From Oceaniferula flava (GTDB lineage Bacteria; Verrucomicrobiota; Verrucomicrobiia; Verrucomicrobiales; Akkermansiaceae): a DNA stretch of 64,000 nt. Of this stretch, positions 9,086 through 18,900 are shown piece by piece. The DNA is taken from assembly GCF_016811075.1 (NCBI RefSeq), contig NZ_JAFBGL010000009.1, positions 151,026-215,025 of the forward strand. The letters run 5' to 3'. Made by a program: the position numbers and the translations under genes. The notes under the pieces were generated by a model. The model made no database searches, had not been told where the DNA came from, and was given only the letters and a program-made list of their open reading frames with translations. Each line of letters begins with the position of its first letter. Position 1 is the first letter of the stretch.

Positions 9086-9607
9086 ATGCACACAGCTCTT
9101 TCCACGCTCACCCTGGCGGCGGCCACTCTCTGGCTTGCTGCTTGTTCCGACTCCACCACGCCCGCCAGCCCATCTCTGGCGACAGCTACTACGCCGGTGA
9201 AAACTGCCCCCGTTCGAAGTGAAGTCGCCAAACCGGTCGTGGCCGTGCCGAAGACTCAAAAACCCGTCAAACCTGGAGCGGTGACGAGCATTGCCATCGA
9301 CCAGTTGTTCAGCATGAAGGCAGCCGGAACGGCCGTGGTCTACGATGTCCGGCCTCCTCTGTTCTATCGCCTCGGCCACATCGATGGCGCCGAAAGCATG
9401 CCGCTGATCAAGTATGATAAAATCATCGCCGAAAAACGCCCGCAGCTTGATGCCGCTATCAAGGCAGGAAAACTCATCATTCTCTACTGCCAAAACTCCA
9501 ACTGTCCGGATGCCCACAGCACCGCCGTCCGCCTCTCGAAACTAGGCTACTCCACCTCCATCTACCGCGACGGCTGGGAAGGTTGGAAACAGGCCGGCCT
9601 CGAGTAA
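9086..9607 (+). CDS. rhodanese-domain lipoprotein
   Basis: A 173-residue exported protein. The N-terminus MHTALSTLTLAAATLWLAAC ends in a lipobox LAAC, with Cys20 as the lipidated residue. A Thr/Pro/Lys-rich spacer runs to about residue 65. The rhodanese domain then has VVYDVRPPLFYRLGHIDGAESMP (CH2A-like) and the active-site loop YCQNSNCPDA, followed by LGYSTSIYRDGWEGWKQAG. The loop has Cys at its first and sixth positions. Probably a membrane-anchored periplasmic sulfur or persulfide transferase. The second loop Cys corresponds to the in-frame TGA codon of the rhodanese gene at 48344. Confidence 0.88.
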   Translation: MHTALSTLTLAAATLWLAACSDSTTPASPSLATATTPVKTAPVRSEVAKPVVAVPKTQKPVKPGAVTSIAIDQLFSMKAAGTAVVYDVRPPLFYRLGHIDGAESMPLIKYDKIIAEKRPQLDAAIKAGKLIILYCQNSNCPDAHSTAVRLSKLGYSTSIYRDGWEGWKQAGLE

Positions 9608-9614
9608 TCAACCA

Positions 9615-9690
9615 CCTTCCGTGAATTCCGTCCTTTCCGTGGTTCCAAAAAAAATAATCAACCTCAGCAAAATTCGCCCAATTCGTAATT
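9615..9690. repeat. dispersed phrase repeats (TTCCGTG and ATTCGCCCAATTCG types)
   Basis: The gap between the rhodanese lipoprotein and the convergent sirtuin holds CCTTCCGTGAATTCCGTCC followed by TTTCCGTGGTTCC (9615-9646), and AAAATTCGCCCAATTCGTAA (9669-9688). Both recur almost identically at 23969-24053, in the other order, and a degenerate copy of the second lies at 60688-60720. They are non-coding dispersed repeats; the second abuts the sirtuin stop codon. Confidence 0.7.
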
Positions 9691-10381
9691 AAGAGAAGCG
9701 CTTCACAAAATCCGGCACTGTCTCACTGGCCTTGCCAATGAGGTGCTCGTCAAAAAGAGGCGACTGCTCGGTGCCTTCCAGATTGATCTCAATCGTCTTC
9801 GCCCCGTGGTTCTTCGCCACCTCGGCAAATCCAGCTGCCGGATAGACCACGCCTGATGTGCCGATCGCGATGAACACGTCCGCCGCAATCAGCTTGGCCT
9901 GAATTTCCTCCATGCACAGTGGCATTTCTCCAAACCAGACGATGTGAGGTCGCATCCGGCCCATGCTGCCGCAAGCGGTGCAGGTGCAGTCGTGGGTGAG
10001 GTCGCCTGTGCAAGGGCTGATCATCTGACAGGAGGCGCAGCGTTTTTTCAGTAGCTCGCCGTGCATGTGAATGACATCGTGACAGCCGGCTCGCTCGTGC
10101 AGATCGTCGACATTCTGGGTCACCAGAGTGAGGTGATCACCGAGCTTCGACTGAAGTTCGGCTAAGGCCCTGTGCGCGGCATTGGGTTCCACTTCGCGGA
10201 GTTGGGCGCGGCGTTGGTTGTAAAAATGATGCACCAGGTCAGGGTCCACTGCGAAGGCTCCGGGGGTCGCCACTTCTTCCACCTTGTGGCCTTCCCAGAG
10301 ACCTCCGGCATCGCGGAAGGTTTTCAGTCCGGATTCCGCCGAAATACCGGCGCCGGTGAGGATGAAAATCTCTTGATTCAT
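9689..10381 (-). CDS. cobB: NAD-dependent protein deacylase (sirtuin, Sir2/CobB family)
   Basis: A 230-residue class III-type sirtuin, which removes acyl groups from lysines using NAD+. The Rossmann start is FILTGAGISAESGLKTFRD, with GLW next. The NAD site is TQNVDDLHERAG and the catalytic His is in HMHGEL. Four zinc cysteines are present (RCASC ... CTCTACG). RPHIVWFGEMP and IGTSGVVYPAAG complete the fold. Length is normal. It begins 11 bp after hipA ends on the same strand, so it may be co-transcribed with hipBA. I read it as housekeeping-type CobB rather than a defence Sir2, because no effector domain is fused. Confidence 0.95.
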   Translation of the reverse strand: MNQEIFILTGAGISAESGLKTFRDAGGLWEGHKVEEVATPGAFAVDPDLVHHFYNQRRAQLREVEPNAAHRALAELQSKLGDHLTLVTQNVDDLHERAGCHDVIHMHGELLKKRCASCQMISPCTGDLTHDCTCTACGSMGRMRPHIVWFGEMPLCMEEIQAKLIAADVFIAIGTSGVVYPAAGFAEVAKNHGAKTIEINLEGTEQSPLFDEHLIGKASETVPDFVKRFS

Positions 10382-10392
10382 CGTGGCTCGAC

Positions 10393-11688
10393 TTAAAAAT
10401 GCAGGCGGTGTTTCTGCGCAATTTCTGCGCTCCAGGCACGGTCGATCCCCGCGTCACTGGCGAACATAGGCCAGCGACTGACCACTTCGATCACTTCATG
10501 CACAATCGTCTCAGCACGTCCTCGTTTCATCACCGCGACCTTAGCGCACTCCTTGAAGTCCTCCATGGAAAAATACTCCTGTTTGCCATTCATGCTCATC
10601 TGGTGGCTGGAGGTCCAGCGGCCTGTGGGGTTGTAGCTGTAGGTGATGTCGTAGGCGGGGGAGAGGATCCATTTTCCACGTTGGTCCATGAGAAAGGCGA
10701 TGTTCTTGACGTGATCATCCTGGTTCCTGGCGACGATGTTGAACGCCATTCTGCGGAATTGCTGCTCGATTTCCTCCATGGTCAATCCCAGCTGGCGCAT
10801 CACCAGAAAACATTGCTCGTAGGAATGATGCCCCGCCATGTTGAAATCGTAGTGCGCCATGGCACAGAGGCTCTGCATGTGGATTTTTCGGCCATCTTCC
10901 GCCCGGTCAAAGCGTTTGGTGAGAAAATGCCGACGGTCATTTTCCTCTAGCAACCGACACGGCATCATAGTGATTCCCGCCGTGGTGGCCATCTGGGCGT
11001 AGGCGTATTCGGTGGCAGTGAAGCCTTTGGGATCGTTGAGTTCTTTGTCGCGGTTCGATGCCACACCGTCAAACTTCAGCAGCCAGTGTTCGAAACCGGA
11101 CGCAGGATCGATCTGGCCTGACCTCACCTCATTGGTCAGCGGATTCCACGCGATCACCGCCTTGGCCCGCGCGCCACCTGCCGAGGTGCCCACTTTGAGA
11201 ATATCGCCCAAGGCTGCTGCGTCATCTTCGCCAAATTGGGTCTGCAAATGATCGCGATGACTCAAAACCTCCGAGGCCAAGGCCACCAGCTGGTCCATTT
11301 GCAGGGCCTGGCTGTTCTGCGACACCGGATTGCTCGCTGGCTCGAACTCCAGCGCTCCCATGCCGCGCCGACCGGTATAGCACAGACGCTCGATGACGTT
11401 AAACGAATCAGGAGTCCGACCTTGTGTGGCCAACCAGGCGTCGATCAGTGCGTTACCGAATTTATCCGGTAACGAATCGGCCAGCAATCCAGGCAATCCG
11501 TAAAACGTGGCAGGGGAGAGCTCTGGGAATCGGTAGACCTCTGCGGATAGAGGCATCACCAGCGGAGCGACCTCGATGCCGCTGTCTTGGAAATCCGCAG
11601 CATATTCGAAGGCGCAGACACCACGATCGTCCAGGCTCGCCGCGCCAATGGTGCGGTTCCAAAGTTTGATTTCTGCAATGAGGCTCAT
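10393..11688 (-). CDS. hipA: HipA-family toxin serine/threonine kinase
   Basis: A 431-residue HipA-like kinase; E. coli HipA phosphorylates glutamyl-tRNA synthetase and induces persistence. The N-terminal subdomain (about 1-100) ends in LPGLLADSLPDKFGN, a HipA hallmark. The nucleotide-binding motif is VGTSAGGARAKAV, the catalytic loop ARNQDDHVKNIAFLMD, and the metal-binding segment SPAYDITYSY. All key kinase residues are intact, so it is probably active. The start is 3 bp after the stop of the HTH partner. Target and physiological role in this organism are unknown. Confidence 0.93.
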   Translation of the reverse strand: MSLIAEIKLWNRTIGAASLDDRGVCAFEYAADFQDSGIEVAPLVMPLSAEVYRFPELSPATFYGLPGLLADSLPDKFGNALIDAWLATQGRTPDSFNVIERLCYTGRRGMGALEFEPASNPVSQNSQALQMDQLVALASEVLSHRDHLQTQFGEDDAAALGDILKVGTSAGGARAKAVIAWNPLTNEVRSGQIDPASGFEHWLLKFDGVASNRDKELNDPKGFTATEYAYAQMATTAGITMMPCRLLEENDRRHFLTKRFDRAEDGRKIHMQSLCAMAHYDFNMAGHHSYEQCFLVMRQLGLTMEEIEQQFRRMAFNIVARNQDDHVKNIAFLMDQRGKWILSPAYDITYSYNPTGRWTSSHQMSMNGKQEYFSMEDFKECAKVAVMKRGRAETIVHEVIEVVSRWPMFASDAGIDRAWSAEIAQKHRLHF

Positions 11689-11691
11689 GAG

Positions 11692-12084
11692 TCAGTGGTC
11701 AGTGGGGGGGGCGCCCCATTGCCATGGGGTTTCTTTGTTCTCGTTCGGGGCGGTCTTTTTGCTCGATGCTCGAAGGCGTTTTTTGGGATTGTAGCTGCCT
11801 TTTTTTTCTCTCATCAGCATCTCCATGGGAGTGGCTTCATATTCAGGGATGAGCTCCATCAGTGGGGTCAATTGCCCCAGCGCACGCAGCACGCGCATGA
11901 AGCTGGTCAGCTGGACCGAGGCCCCATTTTCAAAGCGTTCAATGGTGCGTTTGGCTACCCCCGATTGCTTCGCCAGTTGGGTCTGCGTCAGGTTTTTCCT
12001 CAGCCGAAGCTGCTTGGCCCGCTCACCCAGCAACGCCATGACGGCATCGTCTGTTAACAGGTTATTGTCATTATTAGTCGTCAT
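11692..12084 (-). CDS. hipB: HipB-like XRE-family antitoxin/repressor
   Basis: A 130-residue protein with an XRE helix-turn-helix at about residues 18-75 (LRLRKNLTQTQLAKQSGVAKRTIERFENG), typical of HipB antitoxins that bind HipA and repress the operon. The C-terminal 45 residues are basic, then Pro/Trp-containing, and probably disordered. Immediately upstream gene order and spacing (3 bp to hipA) fit translational coupling. Two palindromes of the form GTCAAAT-W-TGAC lie about 90-140 bp upstream and are candidate operators. Confidence 0.9.
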   Translation of the reverse strand: MTTNNDNNLLTDDAVMALLGERAKQLRLRKNLTQTQLAKQSGVAKRTIERFENGASVQLTSFMRVLRALGQLTPLMELIPEYEATPMEMLMREKKGSYNPKKRLRASSKKTAPNENKETPWQWGAPPTDH

Positions 12085-12171
12085 AAGTGCCGATAAATCG
12101 TGTTTGAATACATTAAATCGTCAAAAACGGCAAATAGCAATAATATTCGTTTAAGGTATGGTTTTAATGTG

Positions 12172-12224
12172 GTCAAATTTGACGAATTACAGGATAGAAT
12201 AGAGTCATTTCGTCAAATATGACG
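12172..12224 (-). promoter_or_regulatory. candidate hipBA operators (paired palindromes)
   Basis: Perfect palindrome GTCAAATTTGAC at 12172-12183 and near-palindrome CGTCAAATATGACG at 12211-12224, centres 40 bp apart (about four helical turns). A half-site-like CGTCAAAAACGG lies at 12119-12130. The surrounding 12085-12238 region is A+T-rich and without an ORF, consistent with the hipBA promoter. Paired operators are how HipB-type repressors work; binding here is inferred. Confidence 0.5.
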
Positions 12225-12238
12225 ATATGGTGGTGTTT

Positions 12239-12903
12239 GGTAGGGCGGAATGGCCTCATTCCGCCGGGCTACGGCATTCACGTATCCGCCGATCAAACGG
12301 GTGGATCAACGTCATTGGCTGCATGTTCAGGTGTCCGGAAGGTCAATGGCTTCGATCCGGATGATTGAGGCCAATCATCCCTACCGTGCTGGGTCACGGG
12401 GGATGGCATGCGGTAGGGCGGAATGGCCTCATTCCGCCGGCGGCGACATTCACGCATCTGCCGGTCAAACGGGTGGATCAACGCCATTGGTTGCATGTTC
12501 AGGCGACCGGAAGGTCAATGGCTTCAGTCCGGATGATTGAGGCCAATCATCCCTACCGTGCCGGGGCACGGTGGATGGCATGCGGTAGGGCGGAATGGCC
12601 TCATTCCGCCGGGCGGTGGCATTCACGTATCCGCCGATCAAACGGGTGGATCAACGCCATTAGCCGAACGTTCAGGCGTCCGGAAGGTCAATGGCTTCGG
12701 TCCGGATGATTGAGGCCAATCATCCCTACCGTGCTCGGTCACGGGCGATGGCATGCGGTAGGGCGGAATGGCCTCATTCCGCCGGGCGGCGACATTCACG
12801 TATCCGCTGATCAAACGGGTGGATCAACGCCATTAGCCGAATGTTCAGGCGTCCGGAAGGTCAATGGCTCCGATCCGGATGATTGAGGCCAATCATCCCT
12901 ACC
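12239..12903. repeat. repeat array A: four tandem hairpin-bearing units (period 172-173 bp)
   Basis: Units begin at 12239, 12412, 12584 and 12757. Each opens GGTAGGG and closes CCCTACC about 147 bp later, with a 26-bp linker between units. Inside, a left hairpin pairs GGCGGAATG with CATTCCGCC around GCCT. A right hairpin pairs GGATGATT with AATCATCC around GAGGCC. The middle carries conserved text such as ATCAAACGGGTGGATCAACG and GTCCGGAAGGTCAATGGCT. The array lies 3' of the giant A2M-like gene and upstream of hipB. Open frames across it are artefacts of the repeat. It is a relative of array B at 26547. Confidence 0.9.
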
Positions 12904-12965
12904 GTGGCAGGCTAAACGTTGATGGTGTGTCTTGGCCCGTGGTGATCCATTTGGTGGCACCTGGT

Positions 12966-15900
12966 TTATTTCTTAATCGCTTCCTTGGCTTTCACGCCTT
13001 TGCCTTTGCTGCGGCGGAGTTGTTCGTATTGGCTGGCGTTGTCTTTGTTTAGCTGCTGCTGCTTTTTCATCAGGTTGCCCTTGAAGTCAGGTTTGGCTTT
13101 TGGGGCTGGTAGGGCGTTTTGCCTTGCGGCGACGGGACTGTAGTTCGCCTGACTGCGGTAGAAGGCGTAGCGGCCTTGTTCATCGCGGGCGATCACGGTG
13201 GGGCGACTGGTGATATTTTCGGCTTTCCAGATGCCTCGCAGGTCGGTCTCGCCGGATTTGAACTTGCTGTCGCGCACACCGATGGCTTTGACGTGCACGT
13301 TATCGAGGTATTTGCCGCTGCCTTGATCGCTGATGTTGACCCGCAGGGAGCGGGCGGCGAGGTTCTCCTGCACCTCCATTTTCAGCGAGGTGATAAGCAC
13401 CAGGCCGGAGGTGTAGAGGTAGTCGCCACGGCAGATCACCAGGTAGGCACCATCGTCTTTCACCGGCAGGGTGACCCGCTTTTCGCGGTCTTGGAAATCC
13501 TGGCCGTCGCCCAGCTGAATGGTCATCTCGTGTTTCGGCGCGATGCCGGCGAGGTTGACGTTGGCGACATTACTGAGGCTTTTTTCACGCAGGTAGAGCT
13601 TCATCAGATCGACCCGGTAAATCTGCAGGTGGGCCTCTTTGATGTTGCGGTAGTGCAGCTTGATCTCGGCTTTTTCACCGCTTTTGAGGAGCTTGGCTTC
13701 ATCGAGACGCACGCTTTTTTGCTCGAAATACGCGATCGATTCCTGAGCGTCCGGATAGATGCCCTTGACGCGCTCATACCACCGGGCGGCCTCGAGCGGC
13801 TGACCTTTGGCGTGGTAAATCTGGGCGGTGATGTAGGCGGCGAGATTTTTGTCTTCAGACGATCCCTGAGCCACTTCGGAGGCTGCTTTCAGCGCGGCAT
13901 CGTAGTCGCGCAGCCAGAAACTACCGAGCGCTTCCATGTAGCGGAAACTGCCGGCGTGTTTGCTCTTCGGATAGCGGTCGACACAGGCGTGGGCGTGCTC
14001 GACGACTCCTTTGAACTGCTTCAGCGAGAACAGCACGTTGGCCAGGGTGAACGCGGCATCGTCCGCCAGCGGGCTATCGGGTGTGGCCAGCAGGAAGGAG
14101 TTCAGAATATCGCCGGACTCTTCGATGAGCTGCAGCTCGGTGGGAGCTTTCTCCGTGCCTCGGCGCGGCTGCATGCTGGTGGCTTTCGGTGCCATCTGGA
14201 ACAGCTGCTGGGCAAGGGCGAACCAGGCATTGGCGATGGCGCCTTCGTCGGGGTAGAGCCGCCAGAGTTGCTTTTGGTAATCGACCGCATCCAGAAAGCG
14301 ACCCTGATCCTCCAGAGCCACCCCCACATAGGTGTCCTTGGCAAATCCGGCTTCGATGGTGGCGGTGAACACCTCGAGGCCTCGCTCAAATTCCTTCAGC
14401 TGCTGATAAGCCTTGCCGACTTTCAGGATTTTCTCGAAGGGGATCACCAAGTCCGGTGAGCGCTCGTTGAGGATTTCAAACGACTCCACCAGCAGACGGG
14501 CGTCCGGCTGATAGCTGGCGGTCTCGATCCACAGCAGCATCCGTGAGTTCTCGACATTTTCCCAATCCGGCCGCTCCTTGCGGATGGCCATGATCTCGGC
14601 GCGGGCGGCGGGGAACTTGTTCTGTTCGAAGTGCAGCTTGGCGAGTTCACTGCGCTCGGAGTAGTTTTTGACATAAACGTCCGGGTTTTTCTCCTTCGGT
14701 CCGATCACTGTGAGGCTGCCGGGTTTTCCGTGCACGCCATCGGCCGGGTTCCGAAGCGGCAGCATCAGGGTGGGGGGCTGACGCCAGATGCCGGGGTGAC
14801 GGGCGATGATGTTGTAAGAAATGAAACGATGTTTGACCCGACCGTCAAAGGTGACCACCAAGTGATCGTTCTCGACTCTAGCACCGCTGTGCTGACCGCT
14901 CAGGCTGCCTTTTTCATAAACAAAGCCAGCCGGAATGCGCTCGATGACCACCACTTCACGCTCGTTGTTGCGCTGATGGTGGACAAACAAATCCACTCTC
15001 ACACGCTCACCCTGGTTCACAGTTTTGGCCGGTGAGGTGCCGCGGGCTCTCAGGGGTTTGCCTTGGAAACTGAGTCCTTCACGGGCGTAGCGATGGCGGG
15101 TGATTTCGAAGTTGGGATCGATCTTGTGTTCCTCCGGCAGTGGGGCAAATCCGGTGATGGTGGCTCCGGCAACGAGTCGGCCAGTTCCTTCCATGGCAAA
15201 GGACAGCGTGTTCTCTCCCTCGACCAATAACTTGGAATCGACCGTGATGTTGGCCATTTCCTTCGGTTGATCGGTGTTGATCTCTGCGAGTTTTTTACCA
15301 TTCAAGCTGATGCTGACTCGGGCGTCGGCAGGGTCGGCTTGCTGTTCGAATTTTGCCAAAGTGACCAGTGCCGCGCCTCGATCGAGGTCCGAGGTGAAGC
15401 CATCTGCGCCGGAGTTCATCAGCACCACATCACGCAGCGTGGTAGTGAGTGCCGACTTCGGCTGGACGGCGACCGCGGCACTGAGAGCACGGGCGGCGAC
15501 GAAGGTTTCCGTGGCGAGGATGCGGGTGCTTTTGCTCTGCCACTTGTCTTTTCCGGCCATGGCGGCGAGTAGGGTCTTGGCGGTGTCGGGACGGTCCAGA
15601 TTGACAAAGGCGGCGGCTAACAGCGCCTTGCCGACATCGCCCAACTTGCCACGTTCACGGAACAGGCGGTTGCAGGTGGAGAAATCGGCGGCGTCTGCGC
15701 AGGACAGGGCGTATTGCACCGTGGCCCGGGCATCGACATCGCTGGAGGCAATGCTCGATTGCTGTTTCTCCAGCCACAGGCGAGCCGTGGTCAGCGTCGG
15801 TTGATCCACGGTGAGTTGGAGTTTTTTCGCCAGAGTCAGGGCTTCGAAGGCCATGGCGCTGTGGTCGAGATCGCCAGCGCTGCGACCTTTCACCGCCGGC

Positions 15901-18900
15901 CAGCTACCGTCCTTATTCTTCGTCACGGCGAGTTCTGCGGCGAGCTGGTTGGCGCGGGTTATCAGATCGGCCATCTGGGCATCGGGCAGACCACGATCGC
16001 GGTGGTAGCTGATCACTGCGGCCACGGCGAGGAGCTTACCGGACGCGTGAGATTGGCGGAAAGGGATACGGGTGCCGCACCACGATGCTTGGGGCGCGAG
16101 GGCCAGCTGGCGCAGGGCCGTGTGCATGCCGGGGAGAATCTGCAACTTCAGCTCCTGCTGTCGCACCTTGGCGGGGAGCTTCAGTGTGAGGCTTTGTTTT
16201 CCGGCTTTGAGCACCGCACTTGCCCGATCCGCCACCGGCAGCCCCCATGGGCGAATGGTGACTTGGCGAGCGATTCTCAGCTTGTTCTCGCCAGTGAGGA
16301 GGAAATCCAAGGTCGGTGCCTTGGGAACCTCGATCGCCTTGGGTGAAATCCGCTGGGTGGACTCTCCGGCGGCGAAATTCAGGGTATGTTTCGTCTGCAT
16401 CAGCCGCTTGGTGCCGGCCTTGACTCTGAGGTTCAGGGTGATGCTTTCCGCGGCATCGGTGTTACGACGCGTGAGCACGATCTCGGGTGCGAGCTGGTCT
16501 CCCTCGATCAGCACGGAGGGGTGGTTCAGGTGGAGATCGTAGGGGAGACGCGTGTGCAAGGTATCTACTTTCTGCCCCAGCACACCACCGGCAGTGGATG
16601 CGTGGCTGAGAAGTTTCCATGAGCCGGATGTTTCAGGCAGGGGGATCTCCAAGTCCCGACCGCTCTTGGGGATGGCCTGCTGCGCCATCGCCCAGATCAA
16701 CGTAGGCTGGTGGCTGTGATGGCTGAGAGTGAGCAGTGAGGGGGCTGCGATGTAGCCGTCGGCTACTCCTTGCTGCTCTTTGCCAGCGAGGCGGTAATTG
16801 TAGGTCTTCCAGTTGGCATTGTATGAATTGTTGGAAAATCCTCGGCCATTGCGGTTGTCCAGCTCGGCGTCGATGCTGTTTCTGTTGGGATTGTTGAGAA
16901 TGGCATCGATGTTATTTTGCGAGAAGGCAAAATCACCTGAGCGCAGGCCGCCGGTTGCGATGTTGCTGGCAGGGCGAGCTCTCTGGATGTTCCCGCCATT
17001 AGCACCCCCGCCACTGCCTCCGCCGAATGCGTCTGCTCTTTGGCTTTCCCCGGCGACTTCCCATGCTCGTTCCACTTGGCTGAGAAGTTGGGCGCGGGTC
17101 TGATCGTAGGCGGAGCGGTAGTAGTCGGATTGTGTGGAGGCGATGCGTTCGAGCCAGCGCCGTGCGGCTTTGTTGTATTTGTCTACCTTCAACACGCTTT
17201 GGAACATGGCGGTGGCCTGATCGTATTGGCCGAGATTGAAATAGCCTTCGCCCATGTAGAGCTGCTTGCGGACTTGCTGCACCGCTTGCGCATGATGCTG
17301 GGAGAGTGCTGTGTTTTGCCGTGCGAGGGGTCGGTTCGCCATGTTCATGGCACGTCGTTCCTCGGCGCGGGCGACCATATCAACCGCCTTCTGCGAGCCT
17401 TGATGACGGAGTCCGCAGCTGGTTCCCATGGCGAAATTAGGCAGTCGCTGACTGCGGCTGAAGTCTTGGTGATTGATCGCGCTGTGGGCGTCGCGTTGAT
17501 CGATCAGGGAAAGGGAAACCTCCGCGTCCTGCGGCTGGTCATTGCCGTCCAGCACTTTGACGTTCACCTTCAGCTTGCCGCCGGGTGCGATGGTGTTGTC
17601 GGCATCGAGCCCCTCGATTTGCGTGACGACTTTCAGCTCTCGGTCCACCGGCAGGATTTCATCGCTGGAGTAGAACTTGCGCTGGTGCATGGCCATCATC
17701 GCCGCCCGAAAGACAGGAGCGTGACGTTCGTTCAGCTTCAGGGTGATCGGAGTCTTGCCGGGGGCGAGTTTCACCACCCGATATTCCACCAACTTATCCG
17801 CCTCAATGCTGAGCAAGGCGTGGGTGGGGGAGTCGAGCCGCGACCAGGCATCGATCTTCGCCTCACCGCCGCTGTGGAGTTTGTTTTTATCCACTAACAG
17901 ACGGATTTTCTGCTGGCTGTCCTCGCCGTAGATTTCGATGAACGACTCGGCATAAACCAATCGACCACGCGCGTCCTTGCCTCGGATTCGGAGGATAAAG
18001 CGACCACCTTCATCGAGGGTGATGGCCTGCTTGGCGAGGCCGGTTTCGGCATCGGTGGTCAGGGTGTGAGTCTGCACGATTGTTTCGCGCATTGGAGTGG
18101 CGGGAATGACCTGGCGTGATTGCACGGCGTTGGGGAGCTCTGCTGGCGTATCGCGACCGAGGATGGGGTCGGCCTTTTTGACCTCCTGTTTCACCACTTC
18201 CAGGGTGATTTCACGGGTCGCCGCTTTGCCATCGGGTAGCAAGGTTTTGGCAATCACTTCGAAGGCTTCGCCGGAGGCGATGGTGGCGTGTGAGAGCTCG
18301 GCCTCGATGCCGAAACCCAAGGGGTCGATATCAATGATCTTCCGCACCAGATTCGCCGATTCCGACGGCATGCTCACGCTGAAGCTGGCAACGCTGCCGG
18401 AGGCCAGCAGGCTGGTGTCGTAATCAAAGGTCGCTACGCCCTCGGCATTGGTGGTGGTTTTTAGTTTAAGGTTGTTAGGCAGCTTGACGGTTACTTCGCG
18501 GTCCGCCACGGGCGCTCCCCAGTGGTATTTGGCGGTCACTGTGCCGGTGACTTTCTCGCCGAGTGCGGTCCATGTTTTGGGAAAGTCCAAGGAAAGAACC
18601 ACCCGATTGCGCGGCTGGTTTTTCACCGTGATCAGGGTGTGGAAATCGAGACTCTTATCGCCCTCGGTCCGACTCAGGGTAGCGGTGATCCGGGCCTGAC
18701 TCAGCCCCTTGGGGATGGTGAAGCTGGTGCTGAAGCTACCGTGATCATTGAGGGTGATGGCCGTCTGGTGGATGAGTTTTCCTCCGTTCATATCGACACA
18801 ACGCAACGTCCACTGTCGGTGCTCCTTGGCGGGGATCTGATAGAGTCCGTTCGCAGGAGTGCGGAGCAGGCCGGAGAGCTGCACGCTTTCGCCGGGGCGA

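Noticed and set aside
12250..12709. ORFs of 96 and 114 codons across repeat array A (and 67 codons on the other strand)
   Set aside because: They are repeated translations (IEANHPYR-type text) of the non-coding hairpin units; boundaries follow the repeat, not a gene.
12239..12903. CRISPR-like reading of array A
   Set aside because: The whole 173-bp unit is conserved, including what would be spacers.
13119..14459. 446-codon plus-strand ORF, and several similar ones, inside the A2M-like gene
   Set aside because: Antisense shadows of a high-GC gene; composition lacks protein character and the opposite strand has clear domains.
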